Positions 7,943 through 16,212 of a stretch of 64,000 bases of DNA are shown piece by piece; the stretch's first letter is position 1, and every line of letters begins with the position of its first letter. The stretch is taken from assembly GCA_045617845.1 (NCBI GenBank), contig JAZLJL010000101.1, positions 1-64,000 on the forward strand, in the 5' to 3' direction. The notes below the pieces were generated by a model that was not told the origin of the DNA, searched no databases, and saw only the letters and a program-made list of their open reading frames with translations. The position numbers were made by a program, and so were the translations under genes. Source of the DNA: UBA1181 sp045617845. GTDB lineage: Bacteria > Bacteroidota > Bacteroidia > Bacteroidales > Paludibacteraceae.

Positions 7943-9388
7943 TTATTCATTTAACACAGAACCACTCTTCCATTCCACCTTCACGTCAGAAGATGTCTCA
8001 AAGGTATGCTGTTTACCCTCTTTGTCTGTAACAACCACATAAGTAGCCGTGGAATTGAATTTTTGTGAGGTTAACTTAACTTTGACATAAGTAATCGGAG
8101 AAGGCATTACGAAAGAATATTCCTTCCCTTCCCTAACAGTAGTCACAGGGACATCCGCACAAACAAAGGTGAAATCATCGTCTCTCATTCTCACCGGGCA
8201 CCAATGTTTACCAGCGCAATCCTCGACAGACCCTATAATTGCTCCTGGGACAATACTCAAGACGTCTTCCCCTCCGTCTACTAAATATATATGTGGATAA
8301 TAACCTTTTGTCTTATAATTTAAGGCAAAATCAGCGCCCATCTCCAAGATTTGCTGAAAGGAGAAATACTCACCCAGCGGGAAACATTGCGAAAAATCAA
8401 ATGCGGCGTTATCACCCGAAGAATAACATCCGAAAATAACTGAAATCTCTTCGATATAAGTTCCTTTAGAAGCGGTAATGGTCATGGTATCATCCACAGC
8501 ACATCTTTGGGGAGTCATGATAATGTCACCCTCACCTGAAATAGAGACATTTGCTTCGTACTCCGGGTAGTACAAAAACGACATACTACCAAAGCTAAAC
8601 CAGAATCTCTTAGTTGAGTCACTTTGTACGGGTTGATTACCCATTGTGAACTTGCCGTCATTATACCTAATCACTCCTCCCACCTCCATATAGTAGTCCC
8701 CCTGAGGTTCTAAGTAAATCGGCAAATCATAATAGTGATACAAATCCGCCCTTTCGCAAATTTCATCTATGATATACAGTTTGGAATCGAAAATATCGCC
8801 AAGATCCATCATATCCACCGTCAGATTTATACCCAAGTCAGCGAACAAATCTTCATAGAGGAGGGTACCTGAAAGAGGAACAGCGAACGAAAAATCGGGA
8901 TTCGAGCCCGAGAATATCGTTTCCATATGATCTAAGTTTATCGCCTTAGGATCAGTTTGCAACATCACAAAACTCCTTAATTTACCACATTCCGCTAACG
9001 CATAATCAGAGATATTGGTAACCACGCCAAATAGCGCAGAATAGAGGTTAGAACAGTTCCGGAATGCGGATTTCCCAATAGATGTAACATACGGACATTT
9101 AATCACAGAGAGTTTCCCACAATCCTTAAAAGCCCCATCACCCACACTCGTGACGCGATAGAAAGAGCCTTGGATTTCGACGGAATCCAGTTCATATTTC
9201 TCAGCCATCTTCTGCGCGTCGTAACCGACCACGCTGACGCTCTTTTCGCCTGTAATGACATATTTAAGGCCATCAACCGTAGCAGGCTCTGATTCTTTCG
9301 CCATCGCTCCCATAGAGAAAGCGAGGCAAGCTACTGAAAGGGAAGCCCTCTTCAGTAAACTCCAAACATTCAATGCATTTGTTGCCAT
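7943..9388 (-). CDS. BspA-like LRR protein with large unknown C-terminal region
   Basis: A 481-aa secreted protein. The signal peptide (MATNALNVWSLLKRASLSVA ..., to about residue 30) is clearly related to that of the gene at 4421-5455. Residues 75-140 hold about three BspA-type leucine-rich units (VTSVGDGAFKDC, VTSIGKSAFRNC). Residues 150-440 are unlike the neighbour and contain several Cys and aromatic-rich strands; no domain is recognised. The final 33 residues (TYVVVTDKEGKQHTFE ... VKVEWKSG) repeat the tail of the 4421-5455 protein. It probably heads an operon with the secreted protein at 6595-7929. A promoter is seen about 190 bases upstream, implying a long 5' leader. Confidence 0.82.
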   Translation of the reverse strand: MATNALNVWSLLKRASLSVACLAFSMGAMAKESEPATVDGLKYVITGEKSVSVVGYDAQKMAEKYELDSVEIQGSFYRVTSVGDGAFKDCGKLSVIKCPYVTSIGKSAFRNCSNLYSALFGVVTNISDYALAECGKLRSFVMLQTDPKAINLDHMETIFSGSNPDFSFAVPLSGTLLYEDLFADLGINLTVDMMDLGDIFDSKLYIIDEICERADLYHYYDLPIYLEPQGDYYMEVGGVIRYNDGKFTMGNQPVQSDSTKRFWFSFGSMSFLYYPEYEANVSISGEGDIIMTPQRCAVDDTMTITASKGTYIEEISVIFGCYSSGDNAAFDFSQCFPLGEYFSFQQILEMGADFALNYKTKGYYPHIYLVDGGEDVLSIVPGAIIGSVEDCAGKHWCPVRMRDDDFTFVCADVPVTTVREGKEYSFVMPSPITYVKVKLTSQKFNSTATYVVVTDKEGKQHTFETSSDVKVEWKSGSVLNE

Positions 9389-9579
9389 GATTTAAAATAA
9401 TGTTATTGATAAAAATAAATAAAGCGTAATAAGGCAGGAATCGGTGCTATTCCCCCAAAAGGAGCAATCGTCCGTCGCTTTCCCGCAGGAAAAGCATACG
9501 CGTCGTTGTCAAATTTCCAATGCGTCAACGAGCAAAAATGGGGAAACAAATTTCACATTAACCTAACTGAATCCGAGTG

Positions 9580-9611
9580 CAAATTTATATAAAAAATCAA
9601 ATCGCTTCAAC
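9580..9611 (-). promoter_or_regulatory. Promoter for BspA-like operon, long leader
   Basis: On the minus strand, GTTG (9608-9611), a 20-base spacer and TAAATTTG (9580-9587) fit the Bacteroidales -33/-7 pattern. It lies about 190 bases upstream of the start at 9388. The leader (9389-9573) has no open frame that I can support. Confidence 0.5.
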
Positions 9612-9687
9612 AAAACAAATAATATTTTAAATTTTACAAATAGAATATCAATGAATAATATATAAAACATACATGTCACAAAAGAAC

Positions 9688-9722
9688 AAAAGGGAAATCG
9701 AAAAATCTCCGATTCCCCTTTT
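9688..9722. terminator. Bidirectional hairpin terminator
   Basis: AAAAGGGAAATCG, a 9-base loop and CGATTCCCCTTTT form a strong stem with A and T runs on either side. It lies 20 bases past the stop of the 38-aa gene and would end its transcript. Confidence 0.65.
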
Positions 9723-9742
9723 ATCCAAGCCTTTCAAGAGAA

Positions 9743-9859
9743 TTATTTTTTTTTCTTATTGAAAGTGCTTTCTGAGTTTTTAGACTCCTCTACAGCATAG
9801 GCAGGAGTATGTTTTCCTGTCTTTGAACCCTTAGGTTTTTTGTTACCTGCAGCTCCCAT
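9743..9859 (-). CDS. Small basic protein, 38 aa, with strong Shine-Dalgarno site
   Basis: Start ATG at 9859, stop TAA at 9743. The peptide begins MGAAGNKKPKGSKTGK, continues through HTPAYAVEESKNSES and ends FNKKKK: strongly basic at both ends, no membrane segment, no cysteine. An AAGGAGGG sequence sits 7 bases before the ATG, a near-perfect Shine-Dalgarno site that is rare in this phylum and argues for real, high-level translation. A terminator follows the stop, and a structured leader precedes it. It looks like an independent transcription unit. I do not recognise the family; a nucleic-acid or ribosome-binding role would only be a guess from charge. Confidence 0.65.
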   Translation of the reverse strand: MGAAGNKKPKGSKTGKHTPAYAVEESKNSESTFNKKKK

Positions 9860-10016
9860 AATATTACCCTCCTTAAAAATTAAAAATATTATTATGAGTC
9901 GAGTTCAGTAGCGAAATGCTGGACTTGCCCCTTTTATCGCATCGTCACACGGCAGGACTTTCTCCCGCCTTTACTTACGCGAATTTAATAACTATTCAGC
10001 AAAGATATACCCCATA
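9860..10016 (-). other. Structured leader or small RNA region upstream of 38-aa gene
   Basis: On the minus strand this holds two hairpins: GGCGGGA-gaaaG-TCCTGCC (about 9950-9970) and AAGTCCAGCA-tttcgc-TACTGAACT (about 9904-9930, two mismatches). An AT-rich stretch and the AAGGAGGG site of the 38-aa gene follow. It could be the 5' leader of that gene. It does not match an RNA class that I recognise. Confidence 0.3.
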
Positions 10017-10715
10017 TTAAAAGAAAAAGAGACCGCCTCCATCGTAGAGGTATTGGTCTGCCAAAGAAACGATTTCACAGCCCCGCGCCTCGACGAAACG
10101 GCAGAGCGACGCACCATCCTCATGCATCAACGGATTGCCCATGAAAATCAGTTTGTTTTCCATCTTTCCACACGTGCCACCCAAGAAACCGTATTTGTGC
10201 ACCGCTATCCGGATCTTCTCCGGAGAAAACAGGAAGGAAGAGAATCCCTCCCGCAGCAAGACTCGATGGATGCCCGCGTCCGACGTGACAAACGCCTCCT
10301 CGGAAATCGGCAACATAGAGCAACGCGTGTAGGATTGCGGCAGCTCGACAAAACGTTTCTCCGCATTCATTCTTCCAACGACCTCATCCGTAAAGCCTTT
10401 CCGATGGAAAAATGTTTGTTCGGTCGCCACGCAGTTGTAATAACAAGAATCGGACAAAGTAAAACCGACCTCTGATTTTCCCACCACAAACGGTACGGAA
10501 TGGGCGGAGAGCGCCTCCAACAAAGCCTTGGGCGCATTGGGCGCCAACACCAAAGAACGGCTATCCTGATAGAGGAAGATGTCCGGATGGCAGGAGACGG
10601 ACTCATAGGTAACGTTCTCGCTACAGAAGAGAAAAACCTCCTCCGCATATTCATGGAGACGTTCCACGATAGTTTCCCCACAACGTGCGTCAACAACGGC
10701 TAACCTGCATTTCAT
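10017..10715 (-). CDS. DUF6873-like protein (predicted guanidine-modifying-enzyme fold)
   Basis: A 232-aa cytosolic protein without signal peptide. The strand pattern and the C-terminal GGTCGKMENKLIFMGN and YLYDGGGLFFF segments match my memory of DUF6873, predicted to share the five-bladed fold of arginine deiminase / dimethylargininase enzymes; the GGTCGK cysteine would be the candidate nucleophile. Substrate unknown. The start overlaps the end of the radical SAM gene by 26 bases, so translation is probably coupled and the two proteins may act in one pathway. The family assignment is from motifs only. Confidence 0.6.
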   Translation of the reverse strand: MKCRLAVVDARCGETIVERLHEYAEEVFLFCSENVTYESVSCHPDIFLYQDSRSLVLAPNAPKALLEALSAHSVPFVVGKSEVGFTLSDSCYYNCVATEQTFFHRKGFTDEVVGRMNAEKRFVELPQSYTRCSMLPISEEAFVTSDAGIHRVLLREGFSSFLFSPEKIRIAVHKYGFLGGTCGKMENKLIFMGNPLMHEDGASLCRFVEARGCEIVSLADQYLYDGGGLFFF

Positions 10716-11691
10716 ACTTTACTAAACCATTATCGCCCACCACCTTAGCTTGAAGACCTTTCTGTGCGAGCCAAGCCTTGTTCGAGCCGCCATAGCCCCA
10801 AACAAAATTGATTTGCGAAGGATTCACCCGCAACGTCACCGCCTCATCATGGAAGTCGGTTAAGTTCTTTTTCAAAATATCCGCCCACACCTCAGACATC
10901 ACCAGCTCCTTGAAAGAGCGATGATAGGGTCCGGCAAGCAACGATTTACCATAATCCAACTCCTCGGAAGGATGGAGTCCCACCCGCAAGACCGTCAAGC
11001 CAGCAGATTCGAAGCGGAGGAAGAACTCCTTCGCCCAAGACACGGCGGTAGGCAAATCTAGCGGAGCGTACTTCCCCTCCGCATAGAATTTCGCCAGTTG
11101 CGTATTCTTCAGTACTAACGTCGGATAGATACGGGTATTGTCCGCCCCCAAGGCGATGATGTCCTCCACCGTCTGGCGGGAGCGCTCGTACGTGTCATGC
11201 GGCAAGCCAATCATCATCTGCAAACCTAAATGGAAGCCACGTTTCAAGATCATCTCCGAAGCGGAACGGATCGCCTCGCTCTTGTGTCCCCTACCCGACG
11301 CCAGAAGCACCTCGTCGTTGGTTGACTGCGCCCCCAACTCGATGGTCTTCACGCCATAGCGTTCCAAAAGATCCAAAATAGAGTCGTTGATGTAGTCGGG
11401 ACGAGTGGAGAGACGTATGCCAGAAACCCTTCCCTCTCTGTAGTAGCGGAATGCCTGCGCAAGGTAACGCTCCTGCAAATCGAACGGGATACCCGTGAAA
11501 GAGCCGCCGAAGAAAGCGACCTCCACCTCACGGCCGTCGTTCATCGTGGAGAGGTACGTCTCAATGATGGAAGGGATCTCCTCAGGCTGAGGGACTGACT
11601 GCTGACCGCTGATCTCCCGCTGGTTGCAAAAGACACACTGGTGCGGACAGGCCAGTTCGGGAATGAATATAGGGATGTTCGAATGTTTCAT
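10690..11691 (-). CDS. Radical SAM protein, Elp3/YhcC-like
   Basis: A 333-aa protein. The N-terminal CPHQCVFCNQ carries the CxxxCxxC triad that binds the 4Fe-4S cluster of radical SAM enzymes, then FFGGSFTG, the usual glycine-rich SAM-binding strand, and RPDYIND, ELGAQS, GLQMMIGLP typical of the Elp3/coproporphyrinogen-oxidase-like branch. The C-terminus (about 240-333) lacks an acetyltransferase domain, so it is not a full Elp3. It is followed by the overlapping DUF6873-like gene, suggesting a joint function. A TACCTTTG promoter box lies 50 bases upstream. Confidence 0.8.
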   Translation of the reverse strand: MKHSNIPIFIPELACPHQCVFCNQREISGQQSVPQPEEIPSIIETYLSTMNDGREVEVAFFGGSFTGIPFDLQERYLAQAFRYYREGRVSGIRLSTRPDYINDSILDLLERYGVKTIELGAQSTNDEVLLASGRGHKSEAIRSASEMILKRGFHLGLQMMIGLPHDTYERSRQTVEDIIALGADNTRIYPTLVLKNTQLAKFYAEGKYAPLDLPTAVSWAKEFFLRFESAGLTVLRVGLHPSEELDYGKSLLAGPYHRSFKELVMSEVWADILKKNLTDFHDEAVTLRVNPSQINFVWGYGGSNKAWLAQKGLQAKVVGDNGLVKYEMQVSRC

Positions 11692-11741
11692 GGACAGTAC
11701 ATTTCGATTGTTTCGTGGGAATGGTCAGGATTTACCTGACG

Positions 11742-11749
11742 CAAAGGTA
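11742..11749 (-). promoter_or_regulatory. -7 promoter box for radical SAM/DUF6873 pair
   Basis: Minus-strand TACCTTTG, matching TAnnTTTG, 51 bases before the start at 11691. No good -33 TTTG was seen. Confidence 0.45.
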
Positions 11750-11785
11750 AGCGAATACATGTAACAATAGAGAGGCAAGAAACAA

Positions 11786-11825
11786 GAAGGACGCCTATGC
11801 GGCAAATGCCCCACACGCGTCCTTC
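11786..11825 (-). terminator. Hairpin terminator after PQQ-like propeller gene
   Basis: GAAGGACGC and GCGTCCTTC form a 9-bp perfect stem about 20 bases after the stop at 11848. On the minus strand it is followed by TTGTTTCTTG. A plausible terminator with a long loop. Confidence 0.5.
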
Positions 11826-11847
11826 TCCAGAGCTCACTAGCCATCCA

Positions 11848-13299
11848 TCATCTTCTCTTCTTGCCCTTCTGCACTTCCGGCTTCACGATGTCATCCAACT
11901 TAATCTCAGTGTAGACGCCATCCACAACCGCGCACAAGCAATTGTTCCGGACACAAGCCTCCGTAATGGTCTTGGTTTCGGCGATGTAATCGCCCGTGTT
12001 CACATTGACAAAGACGGAAGAACCGTTGTTTGTATATAAGGCGAACTTATCCGTTTCGATGATTTTCTTCCAGATGTTCCCCAAATCATATCGATTTAAA
12101 ACCGTTAAATGTTCTTTCTTCACCGCCAGCAGTTCGCCGTCCGTGCAGACAAAGACGCAAGCGGAATCATAAACAGCAGTGAAAGCCGCATTTTCGCCAT
12201 AGTACAAATCCTTCGCATCCAAGAAGACATCCATACGCACATTACCGGACCCCTTCACCAGGATGTCCTCCTTAATGGCCAAAGAATCCTTAGAAATCAA
12301 CGATATGCGACCACCGCCCAACGCATAGACCATACTATCGGCCTCCATGAACGAGCTGAACTCATATCCCTTCACTTCGTCGCCATACGGCACATCAGAA
12401 GTGTCCGCCACCGGCTTACCGTTCTCTTTGTATATCGCCCTAAAATAAGGCTCCACGGTTCCCCAACTGCTATGGGCACCCTTGTTCATGAAAAAGAGGG
12501 TGGTATCATCCTTGGCGAAGACAGCGCCTTCGCCATTCGTATTGAAGGAGAGGGAATTCTCCCAAACCTTCTTACCGGTCTTCTTCTCTATCTTAATGAC
12601 ACCATTAGGTTTCGCATAATAGATAAACTCCCCGTCCGACACATATTGCGCTCTATATTCGGAGCCATCCGGTTCGACGGAAACCAAAGACTCGGACATC
12701 AGTTGGTCGGCAGGACCGAAAAGCGAACGCATGCCTACGCCGACGTGATTAGGCTTGGAAGCGTTCTTGATGCGTTGTTTCTTATCCACCTCTAACTCCC
12801 AACCCTTACCGGAGTTCAAATCAATTTGCCTCAACGTCGTAGTCACCGCAAACAAAGAAGACTCGTCCTCCATGAAGTATTCATAGAAACGCACGCCATC
12901 CAACATCGGACGACTCCACAACAACTCGCCGGAGTTCTGGTCCAGATAGACGATCTCCTCCTCCCCGAAAGTGAGGATTCCGTTCCCTACGAAATGGGCG
13001 GGGTAATCCCTATGCACCCCATAACGCCAAAGGAGAGCCTCCTTTCCCAAAGGATAACGGGCGAAACCCTTATCCGTCCTCAACAACAATGTATTTGATT
13101 TTTCGTCATATCTCGTGAAGAGCACACGCTCCGTACCCCAAACGTACTGTTTACCTTTCAAAGCCGCATCATCTTGGCTGAACGTACCGACCTTGACAGT
13201 ACGGATATCAACCCCATCCGCAGCGTTTTCACCCTCAGCGGCCGACAATGAAGGCGCCAAAGAGAGGAATGCTAACATATTAATCAACAATCTTTTCAT
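11848..13299 (-). CDS. Secreted PQQ-like beta-propeller protein
   Basis: A 483-aa protein with a signal peptide ending near LSA (residue 20). The body shows recurring blades of the PQQ/BamB type: YLDQNSGELLWSRP, IKIEKKTGKKVWENS, QIDLNSGKGWELEV. These propellers typically act as protein-binding scaffolds. No enzyme residues are seen, and the C-terminus is basic (VQKGKKRR) with no sorting domain, so a periplasmic location is the simplest reading. Together with the outer-membrane barrel gene upstream (13376-14032) it could form an envelope pair, but the 76-base gap and lack of shared motifs leave that open. Confidence 0.7.
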   Translation of the reverse strand: MKRLLINMLAFLSLAPSLSAAEGENAADGVDIRTVKVGTFSQDDAALKGKQYVWGTERVLFTRYDEKSNTLLLRTDKGFARYPLGKEALLWRYGVHRDYPAHFVGNGILTFGEEEIVYLDQNSGELLWSRPMLDGVRFYEYFMEDESSLFAVTTTLRQIDLNSGKGWELEVDKKQRIKNASKPNHVGVGMRSLFGPADQLMSESLVSVEPDGSEYRAQYVSDGEFIYYAKPNGVIKIEKKTGKKVWENSLSFNTNGEGAVFAKDDTTLFFMNKGAHSSWGTVEPYFRAIYKENGKPVADTSDVPYGDEVKGYEFSSFMEADSMVYALGGGRISLISKDSLAIKEDILVKGSGNVRMDVFLDAKDLYYGENAAFTAVYDSACVFVCTDGELLAVKKEHLTVLNRYDLGNIWKKIIETDKFALYTNNGSSVFVNVNTGDYIAETKTITEACVRNNCLCAVVDGVYTEIKLDDIVKPEVQKGKKRR

Positions 13300-13375
13300 A
13301 ATCGTATTTTAAGCACGTAAAAATAGGGAAAAAAATAATGTGCATCAATAAAAAAACATATCATAACAGGAAACG

Positions 13376-14032
13376 TCAGAAACGCGCTCCTATGGAAGCC
13401 GTAACCACGAAGCCGTTTACGGAAAGATACTCCTTATAGTCTGACCACAATCCATTGTCGTCAATCCTGACTTGAAACCCGTAATAGCCAATGCTAGGAC
13501 CCGCCATAAAATGGTTTCCGAGACAAAAATGATATTTCAAATCGATCAAATAGCCGAATGCGCCCCTTGTGAACCTATCATCGAAAGTCATATCATCGAC
13601 ACGAGTATAGGAAGAATATTTATCCGAGAAATGGGTAAATCCGGCGGAGACATAGACGCCCAAAAGTCCAGGTCCCATGTATTCCTGCGCGCCAAGAATC
13701 GGACCGATGTACTTAATATCCTGGGTCTCGGTAGCCGAATAAGAGACACCATCTTCCGAAGCGTCAAACCCTTTTTGCCACACAACCACGCCTGCACAAA
13801 ACTTCTCCGCGAAGCAACCCATAGCCTCCGCTTGGAGCGAATAGCCATTTCTGATCTGCTTCTGGAAATTACTGAAATAATCATCCCATGGCAAATTAAC
13901 GTCACCAAAAGAGTGGGCATAGCCTCCTTCCACCATCGCCACAGCATGGAGATTCCCTTGCGCATCCTTGGCGAAGACCGTGTTCAACATTCCCAAACAG
14001 AACACGAAACACAAAAGCAATATTTTCTTCAT
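13376..14032 (-). CDS. Outer-membrane beta-barrel protein
   Basis: A 218-aa protein with a signal peptide (to about residue 21, VFA). Many alternating aromatic/polar strands (GGYAHSF, AGVVVWQKGF, LLGVYVSAGFTHF, MAGPSIGYYGFQV) end in a terminal phenylalanine (ASIGARF), the BAM-recognised signature of outer-membrane barrels. The size suggests about eight strands. Role unknown. MITE copy C begins 43 bases upstream of the start codon. Confidence 0.75.
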   Translation of the reverse strand: MKKILLLCFVFCLGMLNTVFAKDAQGNLHAVAMVEGGYAHSFGDVNLPWDDYFSNFQKQIRNGYSLQAEAMGCFAEKFCAGVVVWQKGFDASEDGVSYSATETQDIKYIGPILGAQEYMGPGLLGVYVSAGFTHFSDKYSSYTRVDDMTFDDRFTRGAFGYLIDLKYHFCLGNHFMAGPSIGYYGFQVRIDDNGLWSDYKEYLSVNGFVVTASIGARF

Positions 14033-14075
14033 AACTTTCCTATTTCTAAATAATACACAAAAATAAATAAATTAT

Positions 14076-14274
14076 GGGGATTTCTATAAATTGCTTTGTA
14101 GCGATTTTGAAAGTTTTGTCAGACAGATTGTTGATTTGAACGAAGGAACAGTGCGGGCACTGTGACTGAGTGAAAATCAGCAAGATGGCGACAAAAATTC
14201 AAAAGCACACAAAAGATCAAAGAATAACCTATATAAAAAAATATTTAATAATCGGGGAATTTATAGAAGTCCCC
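14076..14274. mobile_element. MITE copy C, intact (199 bp)
   Basis: Opposite orientation to copies A and B. The left end is GGGGATTTCTATAAATTGC; the right end, in reverse complement, is GGGGACTTCTATAAATTCCCC. It is flanked by TTAT on both sides (14072-14075 and 14275-14278). Nearly its whole length folds on itself around CAGTGC-GG-GCACTG near 14150. No gene inside. This is the reference form for the family in this window. The remainder of the 14275-14467 gap holds only a promoter. Confidence 0.8.
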
Positions 14275-14405
14275 TTATTATTATCATGCTGGAAGTCCTT
14301 GGAAAATATACAGATGTCCCATAAAAACACACTAGAAGAGAGCAATCTAAAACATGCGGGAAACGACGAATCCTAGAAGGTTATTCCACTAATGGCAAAT
14401 ATCAT

Positions 14406-14413
14406 TATCTTTG
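14406..14413 (+). promoter_or_regulatory. -7 promoter box for esterase gene
   Basis: TATCTTTG matches TAnnTTTG and lies 55 bases before the ATG at 14468. Confidence 0.55.
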
Positions 14414-14467
14414 TGAGACATTATGGCTCATTTTAGAGTATTGACCACATAAAAATCATTCCTCGTC

Positions 14468-15655
14468 ATGAATAGGATCCTGCAAACGCTCCTTCTATCG
14501 CTCTGCGTTCTCCACACTTTTGCGCAAGAGAACATATGGTGGAAGACCCCTACTTACTCCCCGGAGATATACGACAACAACATGGTGACCTTCCGTCTCG
14601 TGGCTCCTCATGCGAAGGAAGTCTTGGTGGTAGGAGACTTTCTTCCGCCGACCTCAATCGTAAAAGACGGGTTCCTCACTCCGGTAACGGAGACAGCCGC
14701 GCTAAAAAAAGGTGGCGACGGTGTTTGGAGCTACACGACGAGACAACCAGTTCCACCGGGCATCCACACCTACTCGTTCGTCGTCGACGGACTCAAAATC
14801 ACGGATCCTTCCAATGTATATGTCAGCCGTGACGTAGTGTCGATGAGCAGTATCCTGTTCATAGGCGGAGGTCCTGTGGAATGTTACAAAGACCAAGAAG
14901 TTCCCCACGGAACCGTCTCACGGGTCTGGTACCACTGCGACAAGATGGAGAAAGACCGACGGATGACCGTCTACACGCCAGCCGGCTATGAATCGTCCGG
15001 ACTGCGTTACCCAGTGCTCTACCTGCTTCACGGAATGGGAGGAGACGAAGAGGCGTGGATCACGCTCGGACGGGTCGCCCAAATCATGGATAACCTCATC
15101 GCCATGGGGAAAGCGAAACCGATGATCGTGGTGATGCCGAACGGCAACATGGACCTACAGGCGGCGCCCGGCTACGGACCGGAAGGCAATGTGGTGCCCA
15201 CCATCGAGTTGCCGCACACGATGGACGGTTTCTTCGAAGAGTCGTTTCCAGGCATCGTCCGCTTCATAGACAAAGCATACCGCACAGTACCGAGGAAACA
15301 GTCACGAGCCATTGCTGGACTCTCCATGGGAGGATTCCATGCCATGCACATCTCAATGGAATACCCAGACCTATTCGACAACGTGGGATTGTTCTCCTCC
15401 GCATTGAACCACGAGCAAGGGGAATCGCCCGTATACCAAAATCAAATATCCAAACTTCGGACTCAGTTTTCCAAGCACCCCGCACTCTACTGGATCGCCA
15501 TCGGGAAAGACGATTCGCTCTACGACGCCAATGTGGAGTTCTGCCAACAATTGGACACGAACAGGTTCCGCCACGAATTTTTCGAATCGAAGGGGGGACA
15601 CACTTGGAGGAACTGGAGATTCTATCTAAGCATGTTCGTACAGAAGATTTTTTAA
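14468..15655 (+). CDS. Secreted esterase, CE1/esterase D-like with N-terminal E-set domain
   Basis: A 395-aa protein with a signal peptide (to about residue 20, FAQ). Residues 30-130 form an immunoglobulin-like E-set/CBM48 domain (VTFRLVAPHAKEVLVVGDF, YSFVVDGLKI). Residues 150-395 are an alpha/beta hydrolase of the esterase D / feruloyl esterase type: YPVLYLLHGMGGDEEAW, nucleophile serine in GLSMGGFHA, acid in IGKDDSLYDAN, histidine in GGHTWRNWR. Such two-domain enzymes remove acetyl or feruloyl groups from plant xylans. No sorting domain, so it is probably periplasmic. It stands alone with its own promoter. Confidence 0.85.
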   Translation: MNRILQTLLLSLCVLHTFAQENIWWKTPTYSPEIYDNNMVTFRLVAPHAKEVLVVGDFLPPTSIVKDGFLTPVTETAALKKGGDGVWSYTTRQPVPPGIHTYSFVVDGLKITDPSNVYVSRDVVSMSSILFIGGGPVECYKDQEVPHGTVSRVWYHCDKMEKDRRMTVYTPAGYESSGLRYPVLYLLHGMGGDEEAWITLGRVAQIMDNLIAMGKAKPMIVVMPNGNMDLQAAPGYGPEGNVVPTIELPHTMDGFFEESFPGIVRFIDKAYRTVPRKQSRAIAGLSMGGFHAMHISMEYPDLFDNVGLFSSALNHEQGESPVYQNQISKLRTQFSKHPALYWIAIGKDDSLYDANVEFCQQLDTNRFRHEFFESKGGHTWRNWRFYLSMFVQKIF

Positions 15656-15704
15656 TTTATAGAATAAACGACAACAACACACGCAACGGTCGATGCGGGT
15701 CCCC

Positions 15705-15732
15705 GTAGAGACGTTGCGCGCAACATCTCTAC
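15705..15732. repeat. Near-perfect palindrome around GAGACGTTGCG
   Basis: GTAGAGACGTTGCG is followed by its reverse complement with one mismatch. The same core, perfect, occurs at 16749-16774. A partial copy (acgtctctac) follows at about 15741. No gene in 15656-15790. Confidence 0.55.
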
Positions 15733-15790
15733 AACGCGGAACGTCTCTACAACCATGCGCAAAGGTCCACCCATTCACCAGGAGGATTTG

Positions 15791-15982
15791 TCACCTCTTC
15801 CTCCTCCAACAAACGACACCGCCCACCAAACACAAGACGCCGACCGTACCAAGGACAACCATCCAAGTCGGGAAAGAGTCATGCGGCTCCTCCGTTTCCT
15901 CCCTTGTGTTTCCCAGAGCATTGCGATACGCGCGTTGGAACTTTTTCTTTCCAAAGAGTTCGGGCTCAGGAAATCGTTTCAT
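15791..15982 (-). CDS. Small single-pass membrane protein, 63 aa
   Basis: Starts ATG at 15982. Residues 1-38 are polar and charged (KRFPEPELFGKKKF ... REETEEPHDS). Residues 39-58 are one hydrophobic helix (WMVVLGTVGVLCLVGGVVCW) followed by RRKR. The charge layout predicts the polar N-terminus outside and the RRKR stop-transfer end in the cytoplasm. It resembles in outline a short C-terminal sorting anchor. No Shine-Dalgarno site and no recognised family; repeats lie on both sides. It may be a real small protein or a chance frame. Confidence 0.4.
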   Translation of the reverse strand: MKRFPEPELFGKKKFQRAYRNALGNTREETEEPHDSFPTWMVVLGTVGVLCLVGGVVCWRRKR

Positions 15983-16212
15983 GTTATAAAAAAAGGGAAA
16001 ACGACAGCCATCAATGCGCGGTAGTAAGATGTGAATAGTGACGATGCGTTTGTACGCTATCAGGGCGTAACGATAACGGCATGTAAATAAAATGCCGGAA
16101 TGAGGCTGCCCACGCCTCGCATCGTGAAGAATGGTAGTGGACGATTTATAACCTCCGCCACTGGGGAGGCTCGCATTCGCCTGGACTGTCGTCGGTATTC
16201 TCTGAATGGTTG
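15983..16212. other. Intergenic stretch with small hairpin and palindromes
   Basis: No gene seen. It contains CGGCAT-gtaaataaa-ATGCCG (16077-16097) and cgctatcagggcgtaacg, similar to repeat pieces near 4181 and 6079. Probably repeat-derived non-coding sequence. Confidence 0.3.

Noticed and set aside
6637..8031. Long plus-strand open frames opposite the secreted protein genes
   Set aside because: They are antisense shadows: low-complexity Arg/Val-rich translation, no start context, while the minus strand encodes proteins with signal peptides.
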